NCBI GenBank assembly: GCA_038210985.1
Contig: JBBQWB010000018.1
Span: 1-38,997, forward strand
Direction: 5' to 3'
Length of the DNA stretch: 38,997 nt
Source of the DNA: JAQUGA01 sp038210985
GTDB taxonomy: Bacteria; Bacteroidota; Bacteroidia; Bacteroidales; WCHB1-69
Shown: positions 1 to 7,346 of the stretch, one piece after another
How positions within the stretch are numbered: position 1 is the first letter of the stretch
Layout: each line of letters starts with the position of its first letter
Made by a program: the position numbers and the translations under genes
The notes under the pieces: generated by a model
Told to the model about the DNA's origin: nothing
Database searches by the model: none
What the model saw: the letters and a program-made list of their open reading frames with translations, nothing else

Positions 1-162
1 GATGTTAGGGTAACTAAAATTAATATTGTAGTTATCAGCTTATTCATATTTAAAATTTCAGATTTAATATAAAAGTAACTTAACGAAGAAAATGCAAAAA
101 TAGTGTTTGTTTTCATGAAAATAGAAATATTTTATGCAAACAATTTTTTTTTTTTAAAATAC

Positions 163-192
163 TTGCAAATTAAATAAAATGTATTACTTTTG
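163..192 (+). promoter_or_regulatory. Bacteroidetes-type promoter of the tRNA cluster
   Basis: TTG at 163-165 and TACTTTTG at 185-192 are separated by 19 nt, which is the Bacteroidetes primary-sigma consensus (TTG, N19, TAnnTTTG). It ends 14 nt before the first mature tRNA, so transcription should start about 7 nt after the box, just upstream of tRNA-Gly. Confidence 0.85.
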
Positions 193-206
193 CAATCCTA
201 AATGAT

Positions 207-279
207 GCGAAAGTAGCTCAGTTGGTAGAGCATGACCTTGCCAAGGTCAGGGTCGCGAGTTCGAGTCTCGTCTTTCGCT
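207..279 (+). tRNA. tRNA-Gly (GCC)
   Basis: 73-nt cloverleaf: acceptor GCGAAAG (207-213) pairs with CTTTCGC (272-278), discriminator U at 279. The anticodon stem TGACC/GGTCA encloses loop TTGCCAA with anticodon GCC. CCA is not encoded. It is the first of three tRNAs in one transcript and is identical to the copy at 397-469. Confidence 0.95.
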
Positions 280-307
280 CATGGAGAAGTTCTTATAAAT
301 AATAGAT

Positions 308-390
308 GCCCAGGTGGTGGAATGGTAGACACGAAGGACTTAAAATCCTTTGATCGCAAGGTCGTGCGGGTTCAAGTCCCGCCCCGGGTA
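308..390 (+). tRNA. tRNA-Leu (UAA)
   Basis: 83-nt class II tRNA: anticodon stem AAGGA/TCCTT with loop CTTAAAA (anticodon TAA), a long variable arm GATC-GCAA-GGTC, and T arm GCGGG/CCCGC. The acceptor GCCCAGG pairs with CCCGGGT except for an A312-C385 mismatch and a terminal G-U. Discriminator A at 390. It lies between two identical tRNA-Gly genes. Confidence 0.93.
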
Positions 391-396
391 CTCTTT

Positions 397-469
397 GCGA
401 AAGTAGCTCAGTTGGTAGAGCATGACCTTGCCAAGGTCAGGGTCGCGAGTTCGAGTCTCGTCTTTCGCT
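397..469 (+). tRNA. tRNA-Gly (GCC), second identical copy
   Basis: Identical over its 73 nt to the tRNA-Gly at 207-279 (anticodon GCC). It is the last tRNA of the cluster and is followed directly by the hairpin terminator at 473-504. Confidence 0.95.
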
Positions 470-472
470 CAT

Positions 473-504
473 AAAAAAAAGCCGTTGAAAAACGGCTTTT
501 TTTT
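473..504. terminator. terminator of the tRNA cluster
   Basis: Perfect hairpin: an A-run plus GCCGTT, GAAA loop, AACGGC plus a run of eight T. It starts 3 nt after the last tRNA. A-run and T-run make it potentially bidirectional. Confidence 0.9.
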
Positions 505-536
505 ATTTTCTAACCATTATTTATTTATAGCGAGTT

Positions 537-559
537 AGTTCGGATTTGCAATCCGAACT
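537..559. repeat. short palindrome, CGGATTTG family, copy 1
   Basis: Perfect 10-bp inverted repeat AGTTCGGATT / AATCCGAACT around a TGC centre. The core CGGATTTG...AATCCG recurs in the palindrome at 38021-38049, so this is a dispersed intergenic motif rather than a terminator; no T-run follows it. Confidence 0.6.
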
Positions 560-633
560 ATCCGTGATTTGTTGACGGCTGTTTTTATTTTACAAAGAGA
601 CGAGAGGTATAAACAGAAACAACTATTGCATAA

Positions 634-670
634 AACAAAACGACGAATATAAAATATCCGTCGTTTTGTT
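634..670 (-). terminator. terminator of the DUF349 gene
   Basis: Inverted repeat AACAAAACGACG / CGTCGTTTTGTT with an AT-rich loop. Read on the minus strand it lies 17 nt past the stop codon of the DUF349 gene and is followed by a T-rich tract. Confidence 0.8.
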
Positions 671-686
671 TTTATTATTTCAAATT

Positions 687-2891
687 TTATCTTTTATCCA
701 CAAGAAGTTTAATCTTTGTTTCAATATCTTTTAATTCAATTCGTGCTTCATCGATTTTCTTTTGAAATTCGGCAGTTAATAATTGAGCATTTGGAGATTT
801 TACAAAGAAACCAATGTTGTTTTCCCAAAGATTAATGTCCTCTTTAAGTTGTGTGGCTTTATTATATAAAAATCTACGTTCTTTATCAATCACTCTATCG
901 GCATTTGGCGAATCCATTATGGAATCAATGCGACTTTTGTAATTGCTTTTACGAATATCGTTTGAGCTAATTTTTAATTTGTCGAAATGATTGTCGATAG
1001 CATTTTTGTATTCTTTATACAAACGTTCTTTATCCTTCATCGGAACATGACCAATTTCGTTCCATTCGCGTTGAAAACCTTTTAACGTTTCAAAATCTTC
1101 ATTTGTATTTTCGCTATAAGTAAAATCAACAATCGATTTTATTAAAGTTTCTTTTTTTGTCAGATTTTCTTGTTCATGTTCTTTAGCATTTGAAAAATAG
1201 CTCGATTTTTTTTCAAAAAACTTATCGCAAGCACCTCTAAAACGTTTCCAAATAACATCCGATTGTTTTCGAGATACTATTCCAATAGTTTTCCATTCTT
1301 TTTGAAGTTCTAATATTTCGGCTGTTGCTTTATTCCAATCGGTTCGTTCGGCTATGGATTCAACTTTAATGCAAAGACTTACTTTTTGGTTGAAGTTTTC
1401 GAGTTGTTCGTCTTTTATTTTTTGTAAATAATTTTTTTTGTTTACAAAAAAGACATCTAAGTTGTGTTTAAAACGTTCCCAAACTTGGTCGTTTACTTCT
1501 TTTGGAGCTGGTCCAATAGTTTTCCAAACGTTCAATAGTTCGGTTAATTTGTCACTCATATCATTCCAGTCCTTAATTAAAGAATACTCTTGAGTACATA
1601 ATTCTTCAATGTTTTCGCATAAAACTAATTTAGCTTTATAATTGGTTTGAAGCTCGTTTTGGCGTTCTTCGTAATATTCTTTTCTGCGTTCGTTAATACG
1701 GTCGGTACAGGTTTTAAATCGTTCCCAAATTTCGTCTTTCTTCTCTTCTGGAACAGGTCCAATTTCTTTCCATTGGTCGTGATATTTTTGAAGAAGTTTA
1801 AAAGATTTAGTTACAGATTTTTCAACTAGTAATTCTTCTGTTTTTTCACATAATTCGATTTTTAATTCTAAGTTTTTCTTAAAATCTAAATCTTTTAATT
1901 CTCTATATTGTCGCACTTTGTCGAAAAAACGCTCAACCGAAAAATGGTAACTTTTCCATAAGCTACTATAATTCTTTTGTGGAACAGCACCAACGCTTTT
2001 CCAGCGTTCGTCAATTTCACGAAATTTATCGTTAATAATTTTCAATGGCTCGGTTGAGCCAATTAAAAGTTTAAGTTCTTCTAAAAGTTCCTCTTTAATT
2101 TTCAGATTCTCGTTTTTTTGTAGTTCGAGTTTCTCTATATGATTCGATTTCTTTGATTTATATACTTTAAGTAGTTGATTAAACTTAATTTCTAACTCAG
2201 TATCTTCCGAAACAAAATCTTCTTTTTCGCCGCCATTGCTTATAAAAGCGTCTAAAATAATTTGCTTCTCGGCTGCAATTCTATCTCTAAATAAATTTCG
2301 AATAGTAGAAATGCTGCCTTTAATAGTTTGTATGTTGTGTTTGCTTAAAATATCTTCAAATAATTCAACAAGCTCAAGGGTTGTTTTTTCTTCAATTCCA
2401 TCTAAATTCAATTCAATTTCGGTTGAATCTTCTTCCAAATCGTCCGCTCCTTCTTCATCTTCTTGTGCTTCATCCGAAGAGTCGTCAATCTCTCCAATGA
2501 TATTATCAATGGAAGGTTTGGACTTAACTACTTTAGTTGCTGTTTTTGCTTTAGGAGTTTCAATTACTTCTGTTTGAGCAATTACTTCTGGTTCAGGAGT
2601 TTCAATTACCTCTGTTTGAGCAATTACTTCTGGTTCAGGTGTTTCAATTACCTCTGCTTGAGCAATTACTTCTGGTTCAGGCGTTTCAATTACTTCAGCT
2701 TGTGCAATTTCTTCAGGTTCAGGCGTTTCAATTACTTCGTTTTGGATGATTACTTCGTTTTTGGAAACTTCACCAGTTGGTTCATCAACGATAATTGTAT
2801 CGTTAATTTCCTGAATTGGTTCGGCATTTTCGATCTGAAGGCTTTCAGGTTGCTCATCAGAAACCGGATTAGAATTTGTTTTGTTTTCCAT
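687..2891 (-). CDS. DUF349-repeat protein with an acidic tandem-repeat N-terminus
   Basis: 734 residues, no signal peptide, so predicted cytoplasmic. Residues 52-113 are a tandem repeat of a 14-residue unit EVIETPEPEVIAQA (four full copies and a part). Residues about 130-170 are very acidic. From about 290 come five DUF349 repeats spaced 77-82 residues, each with a W-(K/N)-x-(I/V)-G motif (W297, W374, W456, W533, W610) followed by a W/Y-(E/K)-R-F-like helix; the rest is charged and helical. DUF349 proteins of this length are common in Bacteroidetes, but their biochemical role is not settled and I assign none. The ATG at 2891 sits about 70 nt from a good promoter at 2965-2994 and the gene ends before a strong terminator, so it is monocistronic. 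Confidence 0.9.
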   Translation of the reverse strand: MENKTNSNPVSDEQPESLQIENAEPIQEINDTIIVDEPTGEVSKNEVIIQNEVIETPEPEEIAQAEVIETPEPEVIAQAEVIETPEPEVIAQTEVIETPEPEVIAQTEVIETPKAKTATKVVKSKPSIDNIIGEIDDSSDEAQEDEEGADDLEEDSTEIELNLDGIEEKTTLELVELFEDILSKHNIQTIKGSISTIRNLFRDRIAAEKQIILDAFISNGGEKEDFVSEDTELEIKFNQLLKVYKSKKSNHIEKLELQKNENLKIKEELLEELKLLIGSTEPLKIINDKFREIDERWKSVGAVPQKNYSSLWKSYHFSVERFFDKVRQYRELKDLDFKKNLELKIELCEKTEELLVEKSVTKSFKLLQKYHDQWKEIGPVPEEKKDEIWERFKTCTDRINERRKEYYEERQNELQTNYKAKLVLCENIEELCTQEYSLIKDWNDMSDKLTELLNVWKTIGPAPKEVNDQVWERFKHNLDVFFVNKKNYLQKIKDEQLENFNQKVSLCIKVESIAERTDWNKATAEILELQKEWKTIGIVSRKQSDVIWKRFRGACDKFFEKKSSYFSNAKEHEQENLTKKETLIKSIVDFTYSENTNEDFETLKGFQREWNEIGHVPMKDKERLYKEYKNAIDNHFDKLKISSNDIRKSNYKSRIDSIMDSPNADRVIDKERRFLYNKATQLKEDINLWENNIGFFVKSPNAQLLTAEFQKKIDEARIELKDIETKIKLLVDKR
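2553..2738 (-). repeat. 42-bp coding tandem repeat in the DUF349 gene
   Basis: About 4.4 copies of a 42-bp unit encoding EVIETPEPE(V/E)IAQ(A/T). Copies differ mostly at silent or A/T positions. Unit length is a multiple of three, so copy-number change would keep the frame. Confidence 0.85.
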
Positions 2892-2964
2892 GGTAATGTA
2901 TAATTGATTAGATCTACTTTCTTGAATAACAAGAATTCATAATTAAATTATTTTTTTAGGTCTG

Positions 2965-2994
2965 CAAATATAATAATAATTGTATGTGCTACAA
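2965..2994 (-). promoter_or_regulatory. promoter of the DUF349 gene
   Basis: On the minus strand TTG (2994-2992), exactly 19 nt, then TATATTTG (2972-2965), a full match to the Bacteroidetes consensus. Start of transcription is expected near 2958, giving a leader of about 65 nt. Confidence 0.85.
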
Positions 2995-3025
2995 AATTAA
3001 ACTAAAGAGATTTCTATTTTACTAT

Positions 3026-3274
3026 TATCCGATAAAAAAAATAAATTTTGCGATAAGTGTAAATTGCTTCAATCAATTTTTGCCTCAATCCTAAAAAATG
3101 AATTGATTTTCAGTAATTTATATTCGTCAGTTGGCGAACAAGGGGGGCAGTTAATTGCAAAAAATCTATATTTTTAAAACATACAAAAATAAACCCTATT
3201 TTCTGTCATTTCACCTATTAATTTAGTATTCAGTGTTTTACAACAATTGTCAAAATTTATATCGGACAACAGTG
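3026..3274. mobile_element. family-1 MITE-like element, copy 1
   Basis: About 249-bp non-coding element filling most of the gap 2892-3420. Its first ~95 nt match the element at 25456-25697 closely. The ends are inverted: TCCGATAAAA on the left, TATCGGACAACAGTG on the right. A hairpin at 3057-3123 lies in the left half. No ORF or transposase, so it would be non-autonomous. Flanks do not show a clear target duplication, unlike copy 2. The right half is only weakly like copy 2. Confidence 0.65.
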
Positions 3275-3373
3275 ATTTTGTTTATTGGTTTTTTTTTAAT
3301 TAGGAGAAATACATAACCCATATTGGTATCAGTTTAAGAATAATTCACTTTGTTATTACTCAAATATGTAACA

Positions 3374-3405
3374 AAAAAAGAGGCATTGAAAAATGCCTCT
3401 TTTTT
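3374..3405. terminator. terminator of the TPR/SPOR-like gene
   Basis: A-run plus GAGGCATT, GAAA-type loop, AATGCCTC plus a T-run. It is 16 nt beyond the stop codon at 3421 on the minus strand and looks functional in both directions. Confidence 0.88.
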
Positions 3406-3420
3406 ATGATATGTTTTGGT

Positions 3421-4800
3421 TTATTCTTGTAAAACATGTTCTTGGAATTGTCCAATAAATGCATCCTTATATCCCATTTCAATTACTTGTTTCAACAATG
3501 GTAGAGCTTCTTCTTTGGTTTTAAATTTACCAATAATAAAACGTCTAAGTCTGTCTCCAGGAATTTCATCGGTTTTGGCTTTTTTAGTTCCACGATAAGG
3601 GAATGGCAAATTGTTGTTTTTGTCAAGTTTTCGCAATTCTTCAAAATATTGCATGTTGATGTTTCCAGCCCCAACTTGAACTGCATAAAAATATCCATCT
3701 TTACTAACTAAAACGGCTGTATCCTCCACAAGGCGAGCTATTGTAGTGTCTTTTTGTGTTCGAACTTTATTTACCGAATCTTCGGTTAAATCAAAATCTT
3801 TTGGATTGCGATTGTTTGCAAGCAAAATTGAATCGAGTTCGGCTTGTTGCATTAAGCATAGCTCAATTTTATGTTCTACAATTTCGTTTGCATAAGGGTC
3901 TTTTTGCCCTATAATAGTTAAAAATGCTCGGTAATTAGGAACAGCTAAGTCGCAACGACTATTTTCGTACCAAGCTAACCCAAGATAATAATTTGCAAAT
4001 TTTGGTGCTGCTTGTGAGTATGCATTTTTTTTGATAAGTCGCGGATCTACTTTTTCAACAGCTTTTGATAAATAAATTGGAGCTAAATGACGTAAATCTC
4101 TAATGTTTAAACAAGCAATGCCTAAAAAATAATTCACATTGCAATTGTTTGGATCCATTTCTAAAATTGGAATTAAAATATATAATGCATGAAAATGGTC
4201 AAGGTTTACTATCTCGAGTGCATCTCCTATTTTGGAATAATATTCATCGTTTCTAACGGGTGGTTTTTTATTTAGAGCAAGCAAACTGTCTAAGTTTGGA
4301 GGAATAATTAACGAAGGATTATCGCACCAATCCATTTTTTCTTTTGCCCTGGAAACATCTTTAGCTATTTTTGCAGGATCTGCTCTGTTAACAAATTCCT
4401 GATACCATTTTTTTGCTTCTTTATAATTAGAAGCATAATGATAACAAACCCCAATTTGGTATAAAACATAAACCGGAGCCGAAGTTTCATTGGGTGTCGA
4501 TTTATAATATATAGTAAAATTATCGGCAGCTTTTAATAGCCATTGCAATGCTTCGTCCTTTTCGTATTTTTGATCCATTAAACAAATCCCCATGTGATAT
4601 TGAATGTTGGCGTTGTCGGGATTGGATTTATAGAGTGATTCAAAAATAGCATAAGCATAACGAAATTCGTCATCTTTTATGAATTTAAGAGCTTTGTTAA
4701 ATTCTGATTTGTATTCACTCGTGCCAAACTTCTGAGCCTTAATAATATATGGCGTTGCTAAAAGATAAATTATTAAAGTTAATTGGAAAAACCTCTTCAT
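3421..4800 (-). CDS. exported TPR protein with a C-terminal SPOR-like domain
   Basis: 459 residues. A signal peptide (basic MKRFF, hydrophobic core, cut near KAQ at 22-24) points to the periplasm or outer membrane. Residues about 30-330 are helical TPR-like repeats (for example ALKFIKDDEFRYAYAIFESL with an NPDNA turn). Residues about 365-455 have the pattern of a SPOR domain: a YAVQVGA start, a DRLRRFIIGKF strand and a final EMGYKDAFIG segment. SPOR domains bind peptidoglycan stripped of stem peptides, so a cell-envelope role is likely; the exact function is unknown. Similar TPR proteins in Bacteroidetes sit with T9SS or gliding genes, but no such neighbours are here. It is a single gene with its own terminator. 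Confidence 0.8.
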   Translation of the reverse strand: MKRFFQLTLIIYLLATPYIIKAQKFGTSEYKSEFNKALKFIKDDEFRYAYAIFESLYKSNPDNANIQYHMGICLMDQKYEKDEALQWLLKAADNFTIYYKSTPNETSAPVYVLYQIGVCYHYASNYKEAKKWYQEFVNRADPAKIAKDVSRAKEKMDWCDNPSLIIPPNLDSLLALNKKPPVRNDEYYSKIGDALEIVNLDHFHALYILIPILEMDPNNCNVNYFLGIACLNIRDLRHLAPIYLSKAVEKVDPRLIKKNAYSQAAPKFANYYLGLAWYENSRCDLAVPNYRAFLTIIGQKDPYANEIVEHKIELCLMQQAELDSILLANNRNPKDFDLTEDSVNKVRTQKDTTIARLVEDTAVLVSKDGYFYAVQVGAGNINMQYFEELRKLDKNNNLPFPYRGTKKAKTDEIPGDRLRRFIIGKFKTKEEALPLLKQVIEMGYKDAFIGQFQEHVLQE

Positions 4801-4928
4801 TTTAAATCTGTTTTGTTTTGCAATGTATATAAAAAAATGTTCAAAATAGTAAAATCACGCTTTTCTATACGTTTTTTTTATTAAAATGTTACTTTATTTT
4901 TAATATTTTAATTTTTTGAAGCAAAAAA

Positions 4929-5420
4929 TTACTTTTTGAGGTCAAAAACTTCTAAATTTTCAAAACGTATCCCATTAATGTCTAAACGAACTGCGGTAAT
5001 GCTTGCATGAAATCCATATTTGCCAGTTGCACCTGGATTAATATGTAAAAGGGAGCGGTTTTTATCATACATAACCCGTAAAATATGGGAATGTCCAGAT
5101 ATAAATAAATTGGGTTTGTATTTTTCGATAAGCGGAATGGAGTTTTTATCGTATCTTTCAGGATATCCTCCAATGTGTATAACTAATATGGTAGTATTTT
5201 CAATTTTAATAACTTCAAATTCTGGATATCTTGAACGAATTGGCGTTCCATCAATGTTGCCATATACTGCATGAACTTGACAGATTTCGGAAAGTTTGTC
5301 CATCACATCCAATGAACCAATGTCGCCAGCATGAATAATGTGCGTGCATGGTTTTAAAAATTCGATTACTTTTTCGGGCAATAAACCATGTGTGTCCGAT
5401 AAAATTCCAAGCTTAGTCAT
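4929..5420 (-). CDS. YfcE/MJ0936-type metallophosphoesterase
   Basis: 163 residues, a normal length for this small calcineurin-like family. Metal-binding motifs are in order: SDTHG (D9, H11), HAGDIG (D33), GNID (N55), IHIGG (H82) and SGHSH (H110, H112), followed by NPGAT. The family uses two divalent metals to hydrolyse phosphodiesters or phosphomonoesters; the natural substrate cannot be read from sequence. It starts 9 nt after the stop of the RNA methyltransferase gene, so the two form an operon read from the promoter near 6183. Confidence 0.92.
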   Translation of the reverse strand: MTKLGILSDTHGLLPEKVIEFLKPCTHIIHAGDIGSLDVMDKLSEICQVHAVYGNIDGTPIRSRYPEFEVIKIENTTILVIHIGGYPERYDKNSIPLIEKYKPNLFISGHSHILRVMYDKNRSLLHINPGATGKYGFHASITAVRLDINGIRFENLEVFDLKK

Positions 5421-5429
5421 GAAATTGAT

Positions 5430-6167
5430 TTACAAATTTCGTTGACGCAATACTTCAAATAAAATAATGCCAGTTGCAACCGAAACATTTAACGATTGAA
5501 TTTTTCCAGCCATAGGAATTAGAATAGTTTCGGAAAAATATTTAAAATATTCTGGAGATATTCCTTCGCCTTCGTTGCCCATAACCATTGCTAAAGGAAT
5601 GCTGTAATCTACATCAAAGTATGGTATCTTAGCTCTTTCGCTTAGTCCAAAAACAGACAGCCCCGATTCCTGTAAAAATTGAAGTACTTCTTTAATGTTT
5701 TTGTGACGGCAAATTGGAATTCGATGAATAGCACCTGCGGAAGTTTTTATTGCATCTTCGTTAATTTGAGCCGCATTTTGAGCTGGTATTACAACCGCAT
5801 CAACGCCTGCACATTCGGCAGTACGACAAATTGCTCCAAAATTTCGAACATCGGTAATTCGATCTAAAACTAAAATAAATGGAGTTTTGCCATTTTCAAA
5901 TAGATTAGGTATTAGTGCAAAAATATCTTCGTATTCAACTGCCGAAATAAATGCAATTACACCTTGATGAACCGATGTAGTGATTTTTTGCATTTTTTCG
6001 TATGGAACTATTTGAATTGGAATATTCTGTGTTCGTGCAAGATGCTGAATGTGTTTTATTCCTTCGCCAACTGCACCTTTTTGAATAAGTAACTTTTCAA
6101 TTTCTTTGCCCGATTCAAGTGCTTCAATAATTGGGCGAACACCGTAAACTATATCTTTTCGTTTCAT
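5430..6167 (-). CDS. rlmB: 23S rRNA 2'-O-methyltransferase of the TrmH/SpoU family (RlmB-like)
   Basis: 245 residues from the ATG at 6167. An N-terminal L30e-like substrate domain (residues 5-80, starting YGVRPIIEAL) is followed by a knotted SPOUT domain. Motif 1 is residues 104-118 with N109 and R115, motif 2 is VMGNEGEGIS (E199), motif 3 is IPMAGKIQSLNVSVA (S225, N227). These are the SAM-binding and catalytic residues. RlmB methylates G2251 of 23S rRNA; specificity within the family is inferred. A longer frame opening at a TTG (6185) overlaps the promoter -7 box, so the ATG is preferred. Operon with the phosphoesterase downstream. Confidence 0.88.
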   Translation of the reverse strand: MKRKDIVYGVRPIIEALESGKEIEKLLIQKGAVGEGIKHIQHLARTQNIPIQIVPYEKMQKITTSVHQGVIAFISAVEYEDIFALIPNLFENGKTPFILVLDRITDVRNFGAICRTAECAGVDAVVIPAQNAAQINEDAIKTSAGAIHRIPICRHKNIKEVLQFLQESGLSVFGLSERAKIPYFDVDYSIPLAMVMGNEGEGISPEYFKYFSETILIPMAGKIQSLNVSVATGIILFEVLRQRNL

Positions 6168-6182
6168 CGATTGTTTTTTTTG

Positions 6183-6190
6183 CAAAGGTA
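6183..6190 (-). promoter_or_regulatory. -7 box of the rlmB operon
   Basis: TACCTTTG on the minus strand, a perfect TAnnTTTG box, 16 nt from the rlmB ATG. The nearest TTG is 22 nt upstream (6213-6215), longer than ideal. The leader would be about 10 nt. Confidence 0.6.
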
Positions 6191-6289
6191 GGTTTTTTTA
6201 ATTATTTGTCTGCAAGAGTAACAAAGAAGTTGGCACTTTCTTGCAAACACTAATTATTTTTTCTAATTTTTGTGCTTATCAAAGTAATA

Positions 6290-6481
6290 CCGTAACTCAT
6301 TTTTCCCAGAGTTAGGAGTGGTGTTATGGAGTTTTATCTCTGTTACGGCTGTTTGTACGTGTGGGCGTTTCGACATTTCGACTTCGCTTACTTCGACTAA
6401 GCTCACTACATCGCACTGCATCGCTCCGCTTGGCATCCAAAAACCAATCAACGTCCGATCTAGTTGGTCTTCGAGCTTAGT
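6290..6481. repeat. non-coding stretch with inverted repeats
   Basis: Part of a 500-nt gene-free gap (6168-6664). CCGTAAC (6290-6296) pairs with GTTACGG (6342-6348), and ACTAAGCTC (6396-6404) with GAGCTTAGT (6473-6481). Local composition is richer in CG and TCG steps than its surroundings. It sits where the left half of the family-1 element would be expected, ahead of the tail at 6489-6570. I see no credible coding frame. Confidence 0.45.
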
Positions 6482-6488
6482 AAAACTA

Positions 6489-6570
6489 GTTGGGACATAA
6501 GTGTTGAAAATATATAAAGAAAAATCTAATTCCCAAAAAAATGCTTTTAATAGCCTTTATCGGACAAAAG
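6489..6570. mobile_element. family-1 element, tail-only remnant (copy 3)
   Basis: Starts GTTGGGACATAAGTGTTG, matching the copy-2 tail (GTTGGGGCATAAGTGTTG, 25562-25579) in the same orientation, continues with a shared AATCTAA(C/T)TC-type segment and ends TTTATCGGACAAAAG like the right terminus of copies 1 and 2. The left, hairpin-bearing half is absent. Confidence 0.5.
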
Positions 6571-6613
6571 AGTATAAAAAATCAAAAGTAATGCGAACTG
6601 TTTCGTTAAATTT

Positions 6614-6642
6614 TTGTTTAATGTTTTAAAATTGTATATTTG
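6614..6642 (+). promoter_or_regulatory. promoter of the small exported protein
   Basis: TTG (6614-6616), 18 nt, TATATTTG (6635-6642). The -7 box ends 22 nt before the ATG at 6665, so the leader is about 15 nt and carries no Shine-Dalgarno site. Confidence 0.82.
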
Positions 6643-6664
6643 CGATTAAATAAAACCAAAAATT

Positions 6665-7279
6665 ATGAAAAAGTCAGTATTATTAATTACAGTATTATTT
6701 TTTACTTCATTTGTTTTTAGTCAAAAAATTAAAGAAGAAACAGTATCCTTATTAAAAGATAAGCGCCAATGCGTAGTTGCCGAATATGAAATCCCATCGA
6801 AGGTTATGGAAAAAGTAGTAGAAGATTACTTTTCAAAAGAAGGATTAAAAAAAACAAGTTCAAAAAGTGGTTTTAAAATTTATGAAAAAGCAACTTTTAG
6901 CAAAGTTTCGAACGAAATTTTGGACTATTATATTAAAGTAGATGGAAATAAGAAAAAATCAAAAGTAACGGTGGTAGTTTCAAAAGGGTACGAAAATTTT
7001 ATTAAACCTGCCGAAGGCGAAATTTATTCAAATTTCAATGATGTGTTTAAAACCTTTCAGGAAATAGGATATAAAAGCTGGGTTGAAGACCAAATGAAAG
7101 ATCAGCAAAAAATTATTCAAAAAGCCGAAAAAAAATACAATAAACTTATAAAAGAAGGCAAGTCATTAGTTAAAGACAAAGAAGGAATTGAAAACAAGAT
7201 ACAACGGAATTTAAAAGACCAAGAGGGTGCTAAAAATCAATTTGAAATAGAAAAGAAAAAGCTAAACTCCATAAAATAG
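6665..7279 (+). CDS. exported protein of unknown function with a coiled-coil C-terminus
   Basis: 204 residues. I do not recognise a family. It has a clear signal peptide (MKKS, hydrophobic core, cut near FSQ at 18-20), a lysine-rich alpha/beta-looking middle (about 25-120), and a highly charged C-terminal half (about 125-204) rich in K, E and Q with heptad spacing that should form a long coiled coil. No cysteines form obvious disulfides and there is no T9SS tail or lipobox. The MFS gene follows after 67 nt with no terminator between, so they may be co-transcribed. Confidence 0.75.
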   Translation: MKKSVLLITVLFFTSFVFSQKIKEETVSLLKDKRQCVVAEYEIPSKVMEKVVEDYFSKEGLKKTSSKSGFKIYEKATFSKVSNEILDYYIKVDGNKKKSKVTVVVSKGYENFIKPAEGEIYSNFNDVFKTFQEIGYKSWVEDQMKDQQKIIQKAEKKYNKLIKEGKSLVKDKEGIENKIQRNLKDQEGAKNQFEIEKKKLNSIK

Positions 7280-7346
7280 TTTTCAGCAAACTAATTTTGA
7301 AAAAAACTTTTACTGCAAATACATAATAGCAAATTGAACTAAATTA

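Noticed and set aside
232..474. An 80-codon open frame on the plus strand
   Set aside because: It runs through all three tRNAs and has no start context; it is chance coding over tRNA sequence.
3011..3289. Target-site duplication around family-1 copy 1
   Set aside because: Flanks share only ATTTT and a loosely similar AT-rich tract, not a convincing repeat.
6263..6500. Short frames of about 60 codons on both strands between rlmB and the small exported protein
   Set aside because: They overlap inverted repeats, have odd composition and no translation signals.
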